A stretch of DNA of 64,000 nt, from NCBI RefSeq assembly GCF_004210375.1, contig NC_134829.1:26738034-26802033 (forward strand), given 5' to 3'. Position 1 is the stretch's first letter. Each line of letters begins with the position of its first letter. Source of the stretch: Tachypleus tridentatus. Its lineage: Eukaryota; Arthropoda; Merostomata; Xiphosura; Limulidae. A program made the translations under genes and the position numbers. Below, piece by piece: positions 1 through 11,400 of the stretch. The notes under the pieces were generated by a model. That model was not told the DNA's origin. It did no database searches and was given only the letters and a program-made list of their open reading frames with translations.

Positions 1-938
1 GTGAAACTATATTATAGGTATAAAAGTGAGCGATTTCTAGGATATATTTTATCATAGATATTTAACATATTGGAAGCATTAAAGGAAAACTCTCTATTGT
101 TTTGAAAATGAAAACAGAAGTGTTTTAGACGTCCCAAACAACTGTTAATAACGCCAGCAACAAGTCAGTAATTACGATTTAAATGATAAAACCTCAAACG
201 CATCTGAAATAAAACGTGTCTGAACTATGGGGCATACACCTCTCCTAAAAAAATTCAAAATTAGGGCGGAAATTTGAACGTGCTTACGTGACCTATTTTC
301 ATCTTGATTTCTTTATCTCCTTTATAAAAATTGATTTTAGAATCTTTATACATTTTTAGTGAGTCGCTATTTTAGAATAAAACCTCAATTTATGTTCCTG
401 ATGTTAGAAAAACCTATATATTTAAGAAATCATAAAAAGATACTATACTTTAATAGTCTATAATCCGAGCGCTTACTAAAGGTGGACGTTTCTTCTTCTG
501 GGGCAAACAGGATATGTTTACATTCATCCTACGGATTTCTTAATAGTATGAACTAGGATATAAATCACTAAAAATTACTATCCAACAATAAAATACAAAC
601 AGACTGGTAATTAGGCATAAATAACAACCAACAACTGTCTTCCGACCTCCTTAATTTTTCTGTAAATATTCTTGTCAATGTAATAAGATAGGGAAATAAT
701 ATAACGATAAACAAACGAAATGTGAATTATTTATGGTAATATATATACACTAATGTATGTATAATGTGTCTGTGTAAGGTTAAATGTGACAGAGCACTGT
801 ATCACTACCGCTACAAATACCTCACCTCCACCACTGCACGTTACCGTTCTGAATCCATAGTTCGTGACCTGGTTTTTATTTGTTTGTCCTATATGATCCT
901 ACACCGATTTATTTTTAGTCTGATTTCGAAATTAACTT

Positions 939-939
<1 letters not shown>
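1..939. other. AT-rich stretch without a recognised gene
   Basis: No exon with convincing splice sites and no known repeat was recognised on either strand. The base composition is that of the introns elsewhere in the window. Confidence 0.5.
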
Positions 940-940
<1 letters not shown>

Positions 941-986
<46 letters not shown>

Positions 987-988
987 TT
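941..988. repeat. (TA)n microsatellite with T tract
   Basis: About 18 TA dinucleotides run from 942 to 978 and pass directly into a run of about a dozen T. It lies some 60 bp beyond the inferred 3' end of the minus-strand LINE (copy A). It could have grown from an A-rich LINE tail, but intervening unique-looking sequence argues against certainty. Confidence 0.9.
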
Positions 989-1045
989 GTAAAGTTACAT
1001 AGTCGTTCAGCCACTGTCCATAATTCTGAATTGCTGATCAGAGAA

Positions 1046-1718
1046 AGGCAAATGGTTGGTTCATTGTGTTTTATGGCACAAAGCAGCTAGGCTATCTGTG
1101 CCAAACATCCGGTAAAAAGTTAAAGTAAATTTAGTAAAATTCATAAAAGGAAATTAAAGTAGAACAAAACAAAGTTAAAAAACATAAATAGCATAAAACC
1201 AATGTATACATCTAGTCTACAACATTAAGAGAAAAATTACAGTAATACAAGTTGTAAAGGACTTTCTGTAGCATAACTGTAATTATCATAACTCGCCAGG
1301 AAGACTAACAGATAAGTACAAAAACCACCGTCAGTCACCTGAAGTTGGCCTTTTCAGTCCTGGTTCTGAGTTATTTGAAGTTATGGCGATTTTCAAAAAG
1401 TAAAGTAATAAAAGTTTTAAAAGACGTGTAGCAAAATTATAATAATAATAACTCGCCAGGATGATAACAGGTAGTTCAAACAGCAGCTTTAGTCACCTGA
1501 AGTTGGCCTGTCCAGTCCTGATTTCGAGTTATTTAACGTTACAGCCAATTTCTAATTGCAAATCGAACTAAATGGACTTTGATTCTTAAAAGGGAACATT
1601 AAAAAAGGTTTAATGTACAAGTTAAAAAACTTAAATGGCATTAAAAAGATTATAGGCCTTTAAAAAACTAAAAACATTACCAAGGTAGACAGTGTCACCA
1701 TGACAAATAACACTAACA
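1046..1718 (-). repeat. LINE copy A 3' untranslated region with two 160-bp units
   Basis: Two diverged direct repeats begin at 1291 and 1451 (both with ACTCGCCAGG) and share the core CACCTGAAGTTGGCC, giving a 160-bp period. Near the 3' end, on the minus strand at about 1055-1100, lies GGCACAGATAGCC followed by GCTTTGTGCC, which resembles the tails of the SINEs in this window. The exact 3' terminus and target duplication are not visible to me. Confidence 0.7.
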
Positions 1719-4700
1719 TTATGGACAAACCTTGGGACAGAACATGTATAAAGTAGTGTCGTCGCTGAGAGTCGTAACAACGGCAAGAAAGTAAAATGTG
1801 GCTAATTGTGATCTGAGTGTCACACAGACTACACACTGGTGCATCAGTTTAAGATAAAAAAAACAATGAATTAAAAAACTGTGACCAATGCGTAGTCTAG
1901 TTAGAACAACTTCCTCTTTCCGATTCTTATGGAAGCAAGACGGCCAAAATCTAATATAGGGTTTTATTTGGAAAAACTTGTTTTTGTGTATGCTCATTCC
2001 AAGTCGACTGCCAGCTGACACGGAGCCGAGCCTTGAATACAGGACCATAGTCCATGTATGGAACAGACACAGCAGAGATAATACCAGAGCTGATAGATTT
2101 AGCTGCGATGTGGGCGAGCTAGTTTATGTGAATACCAACGTGGCCCGGTATCCAGAAAAATTGGATAGAAGTAGATGTTAAAGATAAATGAGCCAGTCGG
2201 TTTTGAATATCGGTGAGAACAGTGTGTGAAATAACGTGAAGCGATTCCAGGGCCAGTAGAGAACTGAGCAAGTCGGTATAAATAGTGCAGTTTGAGTACT
2301 GCTTAGCTTATATGTGATCCAGAGCAAGAGAATGGCGTACAGTTCGCTAATGAACACAAAAGTTGTAGAGGAAATTCTGCACACAATCACCGACCCACAA
2401 CAAACCATGGCACAGCCCACACAGTCACCTGATTTCAAACCATCTGTATAAATAGGAATGGAAGGATGGTTCAAAAGATGTTCAGTAAATAGTAGACAGC
2501 ATTTCCAATCGGGAATGTCTGCTTTTCTCAGATGACTTAAAGATAGGTCACAATTAGGGATTGTAAGAAGCCATGGTGGGATGGGCTGACCAGTGGATAC
2601 AGCAATATTATCCAAGGACAGACCAAATACGAAGGCCAAAAGGTGCAATGGCAGACTGTCTGAAAAAGTATGGGCCACCGAGGAAGGAAAACACAACCCC
2701 AGGTGGGATGCTTTGGTAAGGAACAAAGTTTCAAAGAATATAGTAAAGACAGTTGCAGACGATGAAGGTGTAAAAAAGGTTCATGAGACTCTATTTATAA
2801 GCTCTGATCTGGGGAAGTGCAGAAAGCCCCAGTGCAGAGCCAATGTCCTTGATAATGAATTGGGTCCAGCATCTTTAAGGCCGAGAGTCTGGCAGAGCCA
2901 TACACCAGTGATCCAAAATCGAGTTTCGATTGAATAAGAGTATGATACATCTTTAGCATAGAACATTGATCCGCTCCCCAAGTGGTGAAAGAAAAGGCAT
3001 GGGGATGTTCAGTGCTCTTGTACATTTGACCTATAGTGGCTTGATATGTGGTATAAAGGTCAGCTTACAGTCAAAAGATAAGCCCCAAGAACAAGGATCA
3101 GGGTGAACACCCTGTTGGTGGCAAAAATGCATGCAAACGGTTTTAGAGAGATAGAAGTTAAAGCCGTTTGCTGTGGTCCACTTCAGTAAACGATTGAGGG
3201 CAGTCTTTAGCTGCCATTCAACATATTTCATGTTCAACGATTGACATGAGATGTGAAAGTTGTTGACATAGAGTCCATTTGTAACAGTGAGTTATTCAGT
3301 GATGGCATTAATTTTCATACTTAAAAGTGTGACACTCAAAACACAGCCCTGAGGGACTCCAAGTTCCTGTAGAAATGAACGCAAAAGTGTCGAACCCACA
3401 CGTGCTTGGAATCTCCTGTTCATTAAAAAAAATTTAATAAAAAGGGGCAAATGGAGGTCTCGCAAAATGTCATAACTCCATGTTGTATCATAAGCCTTCT
3501 CAATGTCAAAGAATATTGATACAAGATGTCATTAACCATCTTCTCTAAGTTCTTACAGACAACTCATCAAAGCAATTGGACGGTAGTTTGAAGGAATCTT
3601 GGGATCCTTCCCAGGCTTAGAAAAAGGTAGGACAATAGCATGGCGTCAGGAAAAACAGTTTCCTGCCAGATTCAGTTAAAACAATCAGAAGAATAGCAAG
3701 AGAAGCAGGAGATAGATGGCGCAGCATGTCATAGTGTACATCATCAGGCCCAATCAATGTACTGCCTAGACTGATGAATGGCCAGTTTGAGTTCCACCAG
3801 TGTAAGGGGACGATTATTGTCGTAGAGACAATCAGCTCAAAAGAAAAGAGATGATCGCTCTGCCTGAGTCTTGATGGCTGAGAAGGTGGAGAAAGAAGCA
3901 GAAGTGCAGGGTACCTGGCAAAAGCTTTCACCTAGTGTGAGCGATGCTCTGGGTATCAGCTACTTCCTGGCCATCAGAGAGCAAGATCAAGAGGGGGTTC
4001 GAGAGTGTGGGATATCTACGGAAAGTATCCCAGGCCCGTTTTTGAGCCTTCTGTGCCATGTGGCAGGCAGCATTCCACCAAAGACGAGGATATTGTGGAA
4101 AACGTGTCGAGGTTTCAGGAATACACTGAGCAACTGCTTCTATAATACAGTCAATTACTACTGCCACACAGTCGTCTATTGATAGCTTATAGACGATGAC
4201 AGGATCATGTTCTGCAAGAGCAGTGAAGAAAGGCCATTTTGCGTCATCCAGTTTCCACCAGGGCACACGGGTCGGGTAGCATCGACCATGGCCAGTCTCT
4301 CAAAATTATAGGGTTATTGTCAATTCTCCATGAAAAATGGGAGAACAATGAAGGGGAGCAAACTGAGAGATCAATAGCAGTAAAGGACTGACTAGGTGTA
4401 TGAAAATAAGTATAAGAACCTCTACTAAAAAGGGAAAGGTTGTGATCAGTGAGCATACGCTCTACAGAGTGACCTCTCCTATCAGTATCAGCACTTTCCC
4501 AGAGGGGAGGATGTCCATTTAAGTCCCCCAGGATTAAAAAGGGACATGGAAACTGTTCAATGAGAGCATCAAGGTCTGATTGATCATATGTCTCTCCAGG
4601 TGACAGGTAGAGAGAACAGTGATATTACCCAAGGAAACACGGATGGAAAGACAGGGTGGGCACATGCTGATCAACCAACAGTGCCACCCCTCCATGCACT

Positions 4701-4882
4701 TGTCCATCATACAGCTTGTCATTTCTGTACAGAGAAAACCACCAAAAGGTGACTGTATCAGCAGGTTTCAGAAATGTTTCCTGTAAGGAAAGACACACAG
4801 GTTGGTAGGAAGCAATCAGTGATTTAAGGTCATCCAGACTAGAACATAAACCTCGACAGTTACATTGTGTCAAGGTGGCCAT
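1719..4882 (-). pseudogene. LINE copy A ORF2 relic (endonuclease, reverse transcriptase, RNase H)
   Basis: The start is the ATG at 4882, giving MATLTQCNCRGL, the usual opening of an apurinic-like endonuclease; GGVALLVDQ and ILGDLNGHPPLW follow. The conserved C-terminal SDHFP-type motif is reduced to NNPIIL. Reverse transcriptase pieces lie at about 4250-3031; the catalytic YVDD box reads YVNN (about 3268-3257), so both metal-binding aspartates are lost. RNase H runs from about 2456 to 2190, with IYTDG and SELYAIL visible but the later D-S motif replaced. The C-terminal LTRLRIGH region is at about 1890. Several frameshifts separate these parts. Confidence 0.8.
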
Positions 4883-4884
4883 TT

Positions 4885-5717
4885 TTATTTAGTTGTAGGC
4901 GAATTGGGTGGAGAACCCTTCTCTTTATGACCACGTCTTTTTTCCTTAATGTCCTTATTCGGGGGAGGTCTATCGACCTCCATAGATCATGTCCTGGGTC
5001 GATTGGGCAGGTCTTTGCTGTTGGAAAGGAATCCAGTGACTGAGGACGTGAACAAATGATTATTTTGCAGCTTGGGATGGGAGAAAAAGATGTATCCAAG
5101 GAAATACTTGTACATGGAACCAAAGGATGTGGATCTTGGGGTTTGTTGGAATGTATATAAGGAAAAGAGATAGGTGTTGAAGTTTATTCATCAACTTTTT
5201 TAACCATGGAGGTCATAAGACATGTCATTTGTTTTGAGAACGATTCTTTTGGAGGCACAAAGAGATCTGTCTGCACTCCCACTGTAGTTGTGGAATGAAG
5301 TGCAGCAACATACGTCCAAGATGAAGTGGTGGACAGCAACTTTAGAGCCTCAGGATAAGTAATGTTATGAACACCTCTTTTTTTTCTAACCATTTAGGGC
5401 AAGAACAAACGTGGAACGGGTGAGAGCCATTGCAACTGATGCAATGAGGGTCCATTTCACACTCATAGGCATAATGGTCCTTGCCACTACAACAAGCACA
5501 TGTCAGGAAACCACGACATGATGTCTTTGAGTGACCGAATCTCTGACATAGGAAACATTGGAGCAGGTTTGGAATGTACGACTATACCCTGCAATTAAGA
5601 TAACCTGCCTTTATGGTTGCAGGTGAAATTGGTGATGTAAATGTCAGAATGAGGATACTGGTCGGCACTGTAATTCCATCTTTGCAAGTGTAGATAGTCT
5701 CACTGCAGAAACTCCTT
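4885..5717 (-). pseudogene. LINE copy A ORF1 (gag-like) relic
   Basis: The minus strand encodes remnants of a nucleic-acid-binding ORF1 with Cys/His knuckles (about 5600-5440), followed by a YPEALKLL segment and a serine/proline-rich C-terminus. ORF1 ends with TAA at 4887-4885, two bases before the ORF2 ATG. The N-terminal half is missing because of the deletion ending at 5717/5718. Frames are broken in several places. Assignment rests on agreement with copies B and C. Confidence 0.72.
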
Positions 5718-5990
5718 CATGGGTCACCACACACGGTAAACACGTGGGTGGATGTTAAGATCCTATAGGAGATAAATTGAAAGAACAGGTTATTCCCTGA
5801 AAGGTACTCTCACCATGTACAGGAATCCACACCGAGGCAGAGAGGCAAATGGCCGGTAGTGCCCACCACTAATTTTTACCAACAGATTATCTGTCCTATT
5901 ATGACCTCAAGGCTACAAGGATGAATATATTCGACACCGGGTTTCAATTCTGTGGCAATTACAAACAAATCAATAAAATCAGGGCAAGTG

Positions 5991-6262
5991 GTTTGGTTTT
6001 TGAATTTTCCAAAAAGCTACACGAGGGCCATCTGCGCTTGCCGTCCATAATTTAGCAGTGTTGGACTAGAGGGAAGGCAGCTAGTCATCACCACCCACCG
6101 TTAACTCTTGGGCTACTCTTTTACCAACGAATAGTGGGATTGACCATCATATTATAATACTCCTCTGGCTGAAAGGGCGAACATGTTTGGTGTGACAGGG
6201 ATTCGAACCCGTGACCCTCAGATTACAAGTCGATTGTCTTAACCACCTGGCCGTGCCAGGGC
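5991..6262 (-). mobile_element. tRNA-derived SINE, family 1
   Basis: Read on the minus strand it opens with a tRNA-like head: a type-II promoter A box (TGGCCAGG.. type), an anticodon-loop-like CTTGTAA and a B box GGTTCGAATCC. A central domain of about 150 bp follows, then a tail ending in a GTTT/AAAC-type run on the other strand. The anticodon-like triplet TGT suggests a threonine tRNA ancestor; this is inference. It lies about 130 bp from the 5' end of LINE copy A. Confidence 0.85.
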
Positions 6263-6543
6263 CAGGGCAGATGCTTCTAGTCTTACTGTGTTGGATTTGT
6301 AAAAAGAGTGAAATGAAATTAAAACTGAGTGAGCTTTCTCCCACCAATTCAGGGTTTCCTCTCCCTGTAAGTTAAGCCAGACATGTAAATGTTAAGCACA
6401 AACAAAAGTTAATTAATTGCAATGATGCTTTGCAGCATGAGTTAATGTAGAAAGCTCTAAAGAAAAGTTATGTTAAAGAAATCTTACTAATATATTCATT
6501 CAGGTACGTGATAGATTCAAAGTCAGAAGTTTATTTTGATATA

Positions 6544-6770
6544 TTTGCAAAACTCCACAAGGGCTTTCTGTGCTAGCTGTTCTTAATTTAGCAGTGTGAG
6601 ACAAGAGGGAAGGCAGATAGTTATCACCACCCACTGCTAACTCTTAAGGTACTCTTTTACCAATGAATAGTGGGATTGACTGTCACATTATAACACCCCC
6701 ATGGCTAAAAAGGCGAGCATGTTTGGTGGGATGGAGGTTGAACCCTAATCGCCGACCACGTCAAGCCAAG
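6544..6770 (-). mobile_element. tRNA-derived SINE, family 1, diverged
   Basis: The central domain and tail match the SINE at 5991-6262 in the same orientation (for example GAGGGAAGGCAG and AATAGTGGGATTGAC on the plus strand), but the tRNA head is degraded: the B box and anticodon arm are hard to follow between 6725 and 6770. Confidence 0.8.
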
Positions 6771-6867
6771 TTAAATGTAAAATTATCAAACAAGTTTAAG
6801 CTTAAAAGTTAACTTATTTGAAAACTATGTTAGGCTTCCCAAAAAAAATGTTAAAAAAATTATTTTT

Positions 6868-6936
6868 GGAATGTCACACAAAACTATTTGAGGGCTATCT
6901 GCATTAGCCATTGCTAAACAGTCTTCTAACTCTTAA
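6868..6936 (-). mobile_element. SINE family 1 tail fragment
   Basis: About 70 bp match only the 3' tail of the family 1 SINE on the minus strand (GAGGGCTATCTGCATTAGCC on the plus strand). It is a 5'-truncated scrap, the third copy in the same orientation within 1 kb. Confidence 0.65.
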
Positions 6937-6939
6937 AAA

Positions 6940-8300
6940 GCCCAAAGGAACTAGATAAAGAATTGCAGTATTAAAAATGTTATAGGCCAGATATTAAAAG
7001 TGCTATGGTAAGTATTTAATTACATTCATACTTCACTAGCTTGGAAAAACATTTACACCAAACCTAAATTTCCAAGCAAATGTTTTGCATGTTGTTGTGA
7101 CAGCCTTGTTAACTGGAAATAGAAAGATTATAAACAGTATACTAAGCCTTTTACTTAGGTAAACGTAACATAAGTGTACCCATTTCAGTATCAGACACTC
7201 GAGAGTGAGGTTTTACCTGTACAAAGAGGTAATGCAAAAGCCTGTACAAGTTAAAGGTTTATCGTAATTGAATATGTATCTGGAATGACTACTGATGTAG
7301 GTAACCTAAGATCATGAGATGTCGTACTTGAATTTGAAAGTAAACTATTCTTATTCTTTATACTGTCTTTATTCTGTATGGATGTATTCATGAACTCTTC
7401 TTTCTATCACAGTGGCCGGATTTAGTTAGAATAAATAGTATAGAAGTCAGCCAGCTTATTATCAGACTAACATACTCTTGTTAGTATGTCTTTCGTTTGT
7501 TTTCTGTATTCATTTTAATTTTTATTATGTTTATCAGTAAACATGAATACCATACACACATGCTGGGCTAAACAAACAGTTAAAAAAACATGTTTTCAGA
7601 TATAGCCATCCTTTATTCTGAACTATTGAAATGAGGGATGTGGTACTCACCACCATAAGGGGTTTGTCTGGCTCTTAACCAAAATTGGCACTGATTGTAA
7701 GTTTTAAATCCTGTTCATAACCAGAACTGTGGAAACAGAAAATGTTCCTAGTTGTTTCTTTCTGTAAAGATGAGTGATTACCTTGTAATAAAAGGATGCA
7801 TGGCAGGGAATCCTGGATAGGAATTTAGAGGTTTAGTTCTCCTTAAGAAATTTTCAAATTCTTGGGGCTGATCAAGTGGTAATTTCAAAGTAAATTATGT
7901 GCCAGTCAAGTTGTAGTTCCACATAAAATTAGATGACAGACATGTTGTAGTTCTACAGTGAACCATTTTCCAATCATTTGGCAGTTTTAAAGTGAATTGC
8001 ATCAATCTCATTTATAAAGACATATTAAAAGGCAGATTCTTTTAAATGTTAGCACAATTCCCAATAGATATTTACTCATCCATTTAAAGCTATTTTATTT
8101 CCAGATACGAGATCAATCATTACGCATTTTAACATACTTAACAAACAATTCATAATTGAATGAACAAATGCTGTTTTTCATCTTGAATTTGAGAGTTAAA
8201 TTTAAGTTTAGCTTTTGTTTATAAAATAATTATGTTTCATTAACACATAATTCTGCATAAAAAGTTTCATCTTACAATATTTAAATCAAAACTAATAATG
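6940..8300. other. Intergenic stretch downstream of NGDN
   Basis: It lies between the SINE fragments and the NGDN polyadenylation region. No exon, RNA gene or repeat was recognised. Confidence 0.5.
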
Positions 8301-8329
8301 TTATAAAAATATAACAGAGGATTAAAACT

Positions 8330-8335
8330 TTTATT
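8330..8335 (-). promoter_or_regulatory. Candidate NGDN polyadenylation signal
   Basis: AATAAA on the minus strand lies about 140 bp beyond the NGDN stop codon, a normal distance for a short 3' UTR. Cleavage would fall near 8305-8320. The hexamer is frequent in AT-rich DNA, so this is a candidate only. Confidence 0.5.
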
Positions 8336-8473
8336 ACAAAAATACAGCAAGACTGTCAGTCAAAACAACCTTGTACTTAATTTCTTGCGTGATGTAGAAC
8401 AATAATAAAAGTTTTTTTAACACTCATTTGTCTTAAACAAACCACGGATTCGCACGAGTGATCTTGTGGTGAC

Positions 8474-8493
8474 TTATCTTCTTTTTCTGAAAC
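8474..8493 (-). CDS. NGDN: NGDN coding exon 13 (stop)
   Basis: With the last base of exon 12 it reads GFRKRR and then TAA at 8476-8474. The family's proteins end in KKKGFRRRR or similar, so this is almost certainly the true terminus. The exon continues as 3' UTR toward about 8310. Confidence 0.92.
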
Positions 8494-11400
8494 CTAAAAA
8501 ACATTTTTAAAAAATTAGTATTAAAAATAGTAATTGTGTCTCATTGTTTTTATATACTGTCACAATCATAAATAATTTCTGCTCTCACTAGATAACTAAT
8601 AATAACATATTAAAAAAAAATGAGTATGTTAAATACATGTAGACACGAACTACTTCATTGTCTCTTGGCTATATTAGCATGTTGTGTAGTTCACTTCCTA
8701 TGAAGTTTCATAAAAACTACTGTTACTAATAAAAGCAAAAATTTTTGATTCACATATAACCAATACAAAAGTTCATAAAAGTTCCTTTATAAAATCAGAC
8801 AGTGAATACTGTAAATGTAAACCTTGAGATGCCACACTAAAGGGCTAATAATTTTTTTAAAGAGTTTACTTCAGGTAGAAATGTTCCTTTATGGCTGACA
8901 AGTATATTACACACATAATAGATCCCAATAAATTGTTCAGCTGAAGTTCACCATCTGCCCTTACTTACAAATAAAATTGTTTACACAATATTCAGAACTC
9001 AATTGTGTTTCTTAATTGGGTGGGGAGAGACTGCCTAGCTATTTTACTTGAAAACATCAAACATTTCAAACTCACATACTTCAAGCTGTGGGAAACTTTT
9101 AAACTGCATATTAAAAAATCAAATCTAAATAATTTATACAATAGTTAAATTTGATTTTCAAGAAATGAAATAAGTCAAAGTTAGTTTCCCCCCACCCCAA
9201 TATCTTAAGATAGTTTTTATTAATGTTTTAGGCTTAGAATCTGTATAAAAAATAATAATTTGGCCCCAAAAACTGACATTAGTAACTCTGATGGATTACA
9301 AATTAAACAGAATAAATCTGAAATAATATGAAGTATGAACTGATAAAATAAGAACTAAACTTAGTGGATGATATTCCTCAAATTTAACTTGAAGCAAGAA
9401 ATGTAAAAATGTAACAATGCCAGTATCCTTTTACATTTCAACAAAGTGTTTAGATAGAGTCAGATGTAATTAACTACTTGAGGTAACTTAAGAGGCCCAC
9501 ACATACATTACGTTGTAGACATAGAACATGGATAACAACTGTCTATTCTGTTCTGACAAATAAAAACTACATATTAGGAAGTATTTTAAAACAGTTTAAT
9601 CTGGTATAACTAAACAAATTCTTTCAAAATAAAAGCTGTAACCTACCTTTCTTCTTCCCTTTCTTTTTCATTTTCATTTGCTTAAAAAATACACAAAATA
9701 TATGTCATTTGAGCTAGAAATCATCGTTGTTGCCAGTTAAATATTAATGCGTTAAACATTCGAAGCACCTCAATGTACTTGTGATTCTGAACAAGTTTAC
9801 ATTTTGCCATTTTTGGACTTACACATGCAGTTCTGAAGAATCACAGATGTAAAACAAGACTAATATATTCTTTAAAAAATATCTTTGAACTCTCAAGCTA
9901 ATTAAGATTAGATACATTTTGAAGTGGCTCAGTCTTGTATATATTATTATCCACTGTTGTTTTTCATGTAATTGTTGAAAGTAAAATAATGACTAGAGAA
10001 CGAGACCATAGTTCAAAAACTCTATTAATTATTTTTAACAATTTGCTTTAATTACACACACATATAAAAATAAACATTGAAAGAATATATGATATAAAGA
10101 TTTAGAAGTAAAAACTGTAGAGTTACCTTTCTTGCAAGTTTTTCCTTTTTCTTCATTGGCAAGTCCTGAAAATAAAATAAAAAACGGCACAATCAGATGA
10201 CACAGTGTTCCAAGTACGTTGAAACATTAAAGCATCACTAACCGTACCTAAAAATTCTATTATTATTAATATTATAAAGAATTAGGGTGGTCCACTCTCA
10301 TTAAAGAAATACCAATGAAAATTATTTAAAAAACAAAACAACTAAGTCAATGAAAATCTGACATAAATCATTTTAACATAAGGCTACATTATTTTCAAAA
10401 ATGTATTTTTCAACACCAAAAATGCCATACAATTTCATGTAATGGGCTGTAACAGAAAGTTTCTGCTAATCAATTCCACGATTTTCATCTTCTGTATTTG
10501 TTAGTGGCTAAATATACAACTTAGATATATACTGTTACTTCAAGTGCTGTTATACTAATAAAAGAGCATATTTTCCTTCTGACATATCTTTATATTATTT
10601 TCTACACACTACTGCTACACTAGATTACCACAACTTTGTTCTGAAATGTACTACTTATACCCAAGACACATTTATAAGCTTACTATACTGAGAAAACCTT
10701 CTTGCTACTACAATGAAAATCCCAAAATTTCTTATGTAAGACACTGTAGTAATTCTTATACTTAGAACAGGTTTGCAACTGGAGTGAGATATCACAATAG
10801 TTTCCAGAATTAAATACCTACATCAATTGCTTCTGCATCAAGTGCCGATATGTCTTCAAAGGTAGTTAAATGGTCTAAGCCGGACATTCCATTCAATGTC
10901 TTTCTGGCATTCTGTGATAAGTGAAGTGATAAATCTACTTTAAAACAAACTTTTTGAAATAACCCAAGTTTCTAACTTTGAAAGCTTTTCCCAATTAATC
11001 TAAATAACACATACATAAGTGAATTATAATTTCACAGTTTACGAAAACAAATGAACTGAGAATTTTCTATATGCAGTTTCATACACAATTTGAGCTTACA
11101 TGTACACTATTAATTAAATATAATAAGATGACTGGTAGAGGTTGATAACATGTTATGTTACTGAAAGGTACTAGTATTCAGACACGTTTATTTAAAAACA
11201 ACATAACAGTAACAAGTATATCTGACAAAGATAATTTTATTTTTCTGCTTCATACACTAGTTTCATAATAGCCATTGCACACAACAATTTCAAATACTAT
11301 TCCAATTTTACTATAACTAAAACCATTCATTGTCATAACCCCAACAGCTTTTAAACATAGTTATAATAAACATTAAGTTCTATGTGAAGCTAAAATAAAG

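Larger units (their letters stand above)
1046..5855 (-). mobile_element. I-superfamily-like non-LTR retrotransposon, copy A, decayed
   Basis: On the minus strand the order is 5' leader (about 5855-5718), ORF1 (gag-like), ORF2 (endonuclease, reverse transcriptase, RNase H, C-terminal Cys/His region) and a 3' untranslated region ending near 1046. An RNase H domain downstream of the reverse transcriptase points to the I superfamily (I or Nimb-like clades) rather than Jockey. Against copy B it lacks about 640 bp covering part of the leader and the start of ORF1. Many frameshifts and stops break both ORFs. It lies downstream of the NGDN 3' end. The clade is inferred from domain order only. Confidence 0.85.

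Noticed and set aside
764-1090. 108-codon open stretch on the plus strand
   Set aside because: It runs through the TA microsatellite (Tyr-Ile repeat) and into the LINE 3' end; no coding character.
6150-6265. Possible real tRNA-Thr gene in the SINE head
   Set aside because: It is continuous with the SINE body and tail shared with other copies, has no proper 3' acceptor strand or terminator, and so is a SINE promoter.
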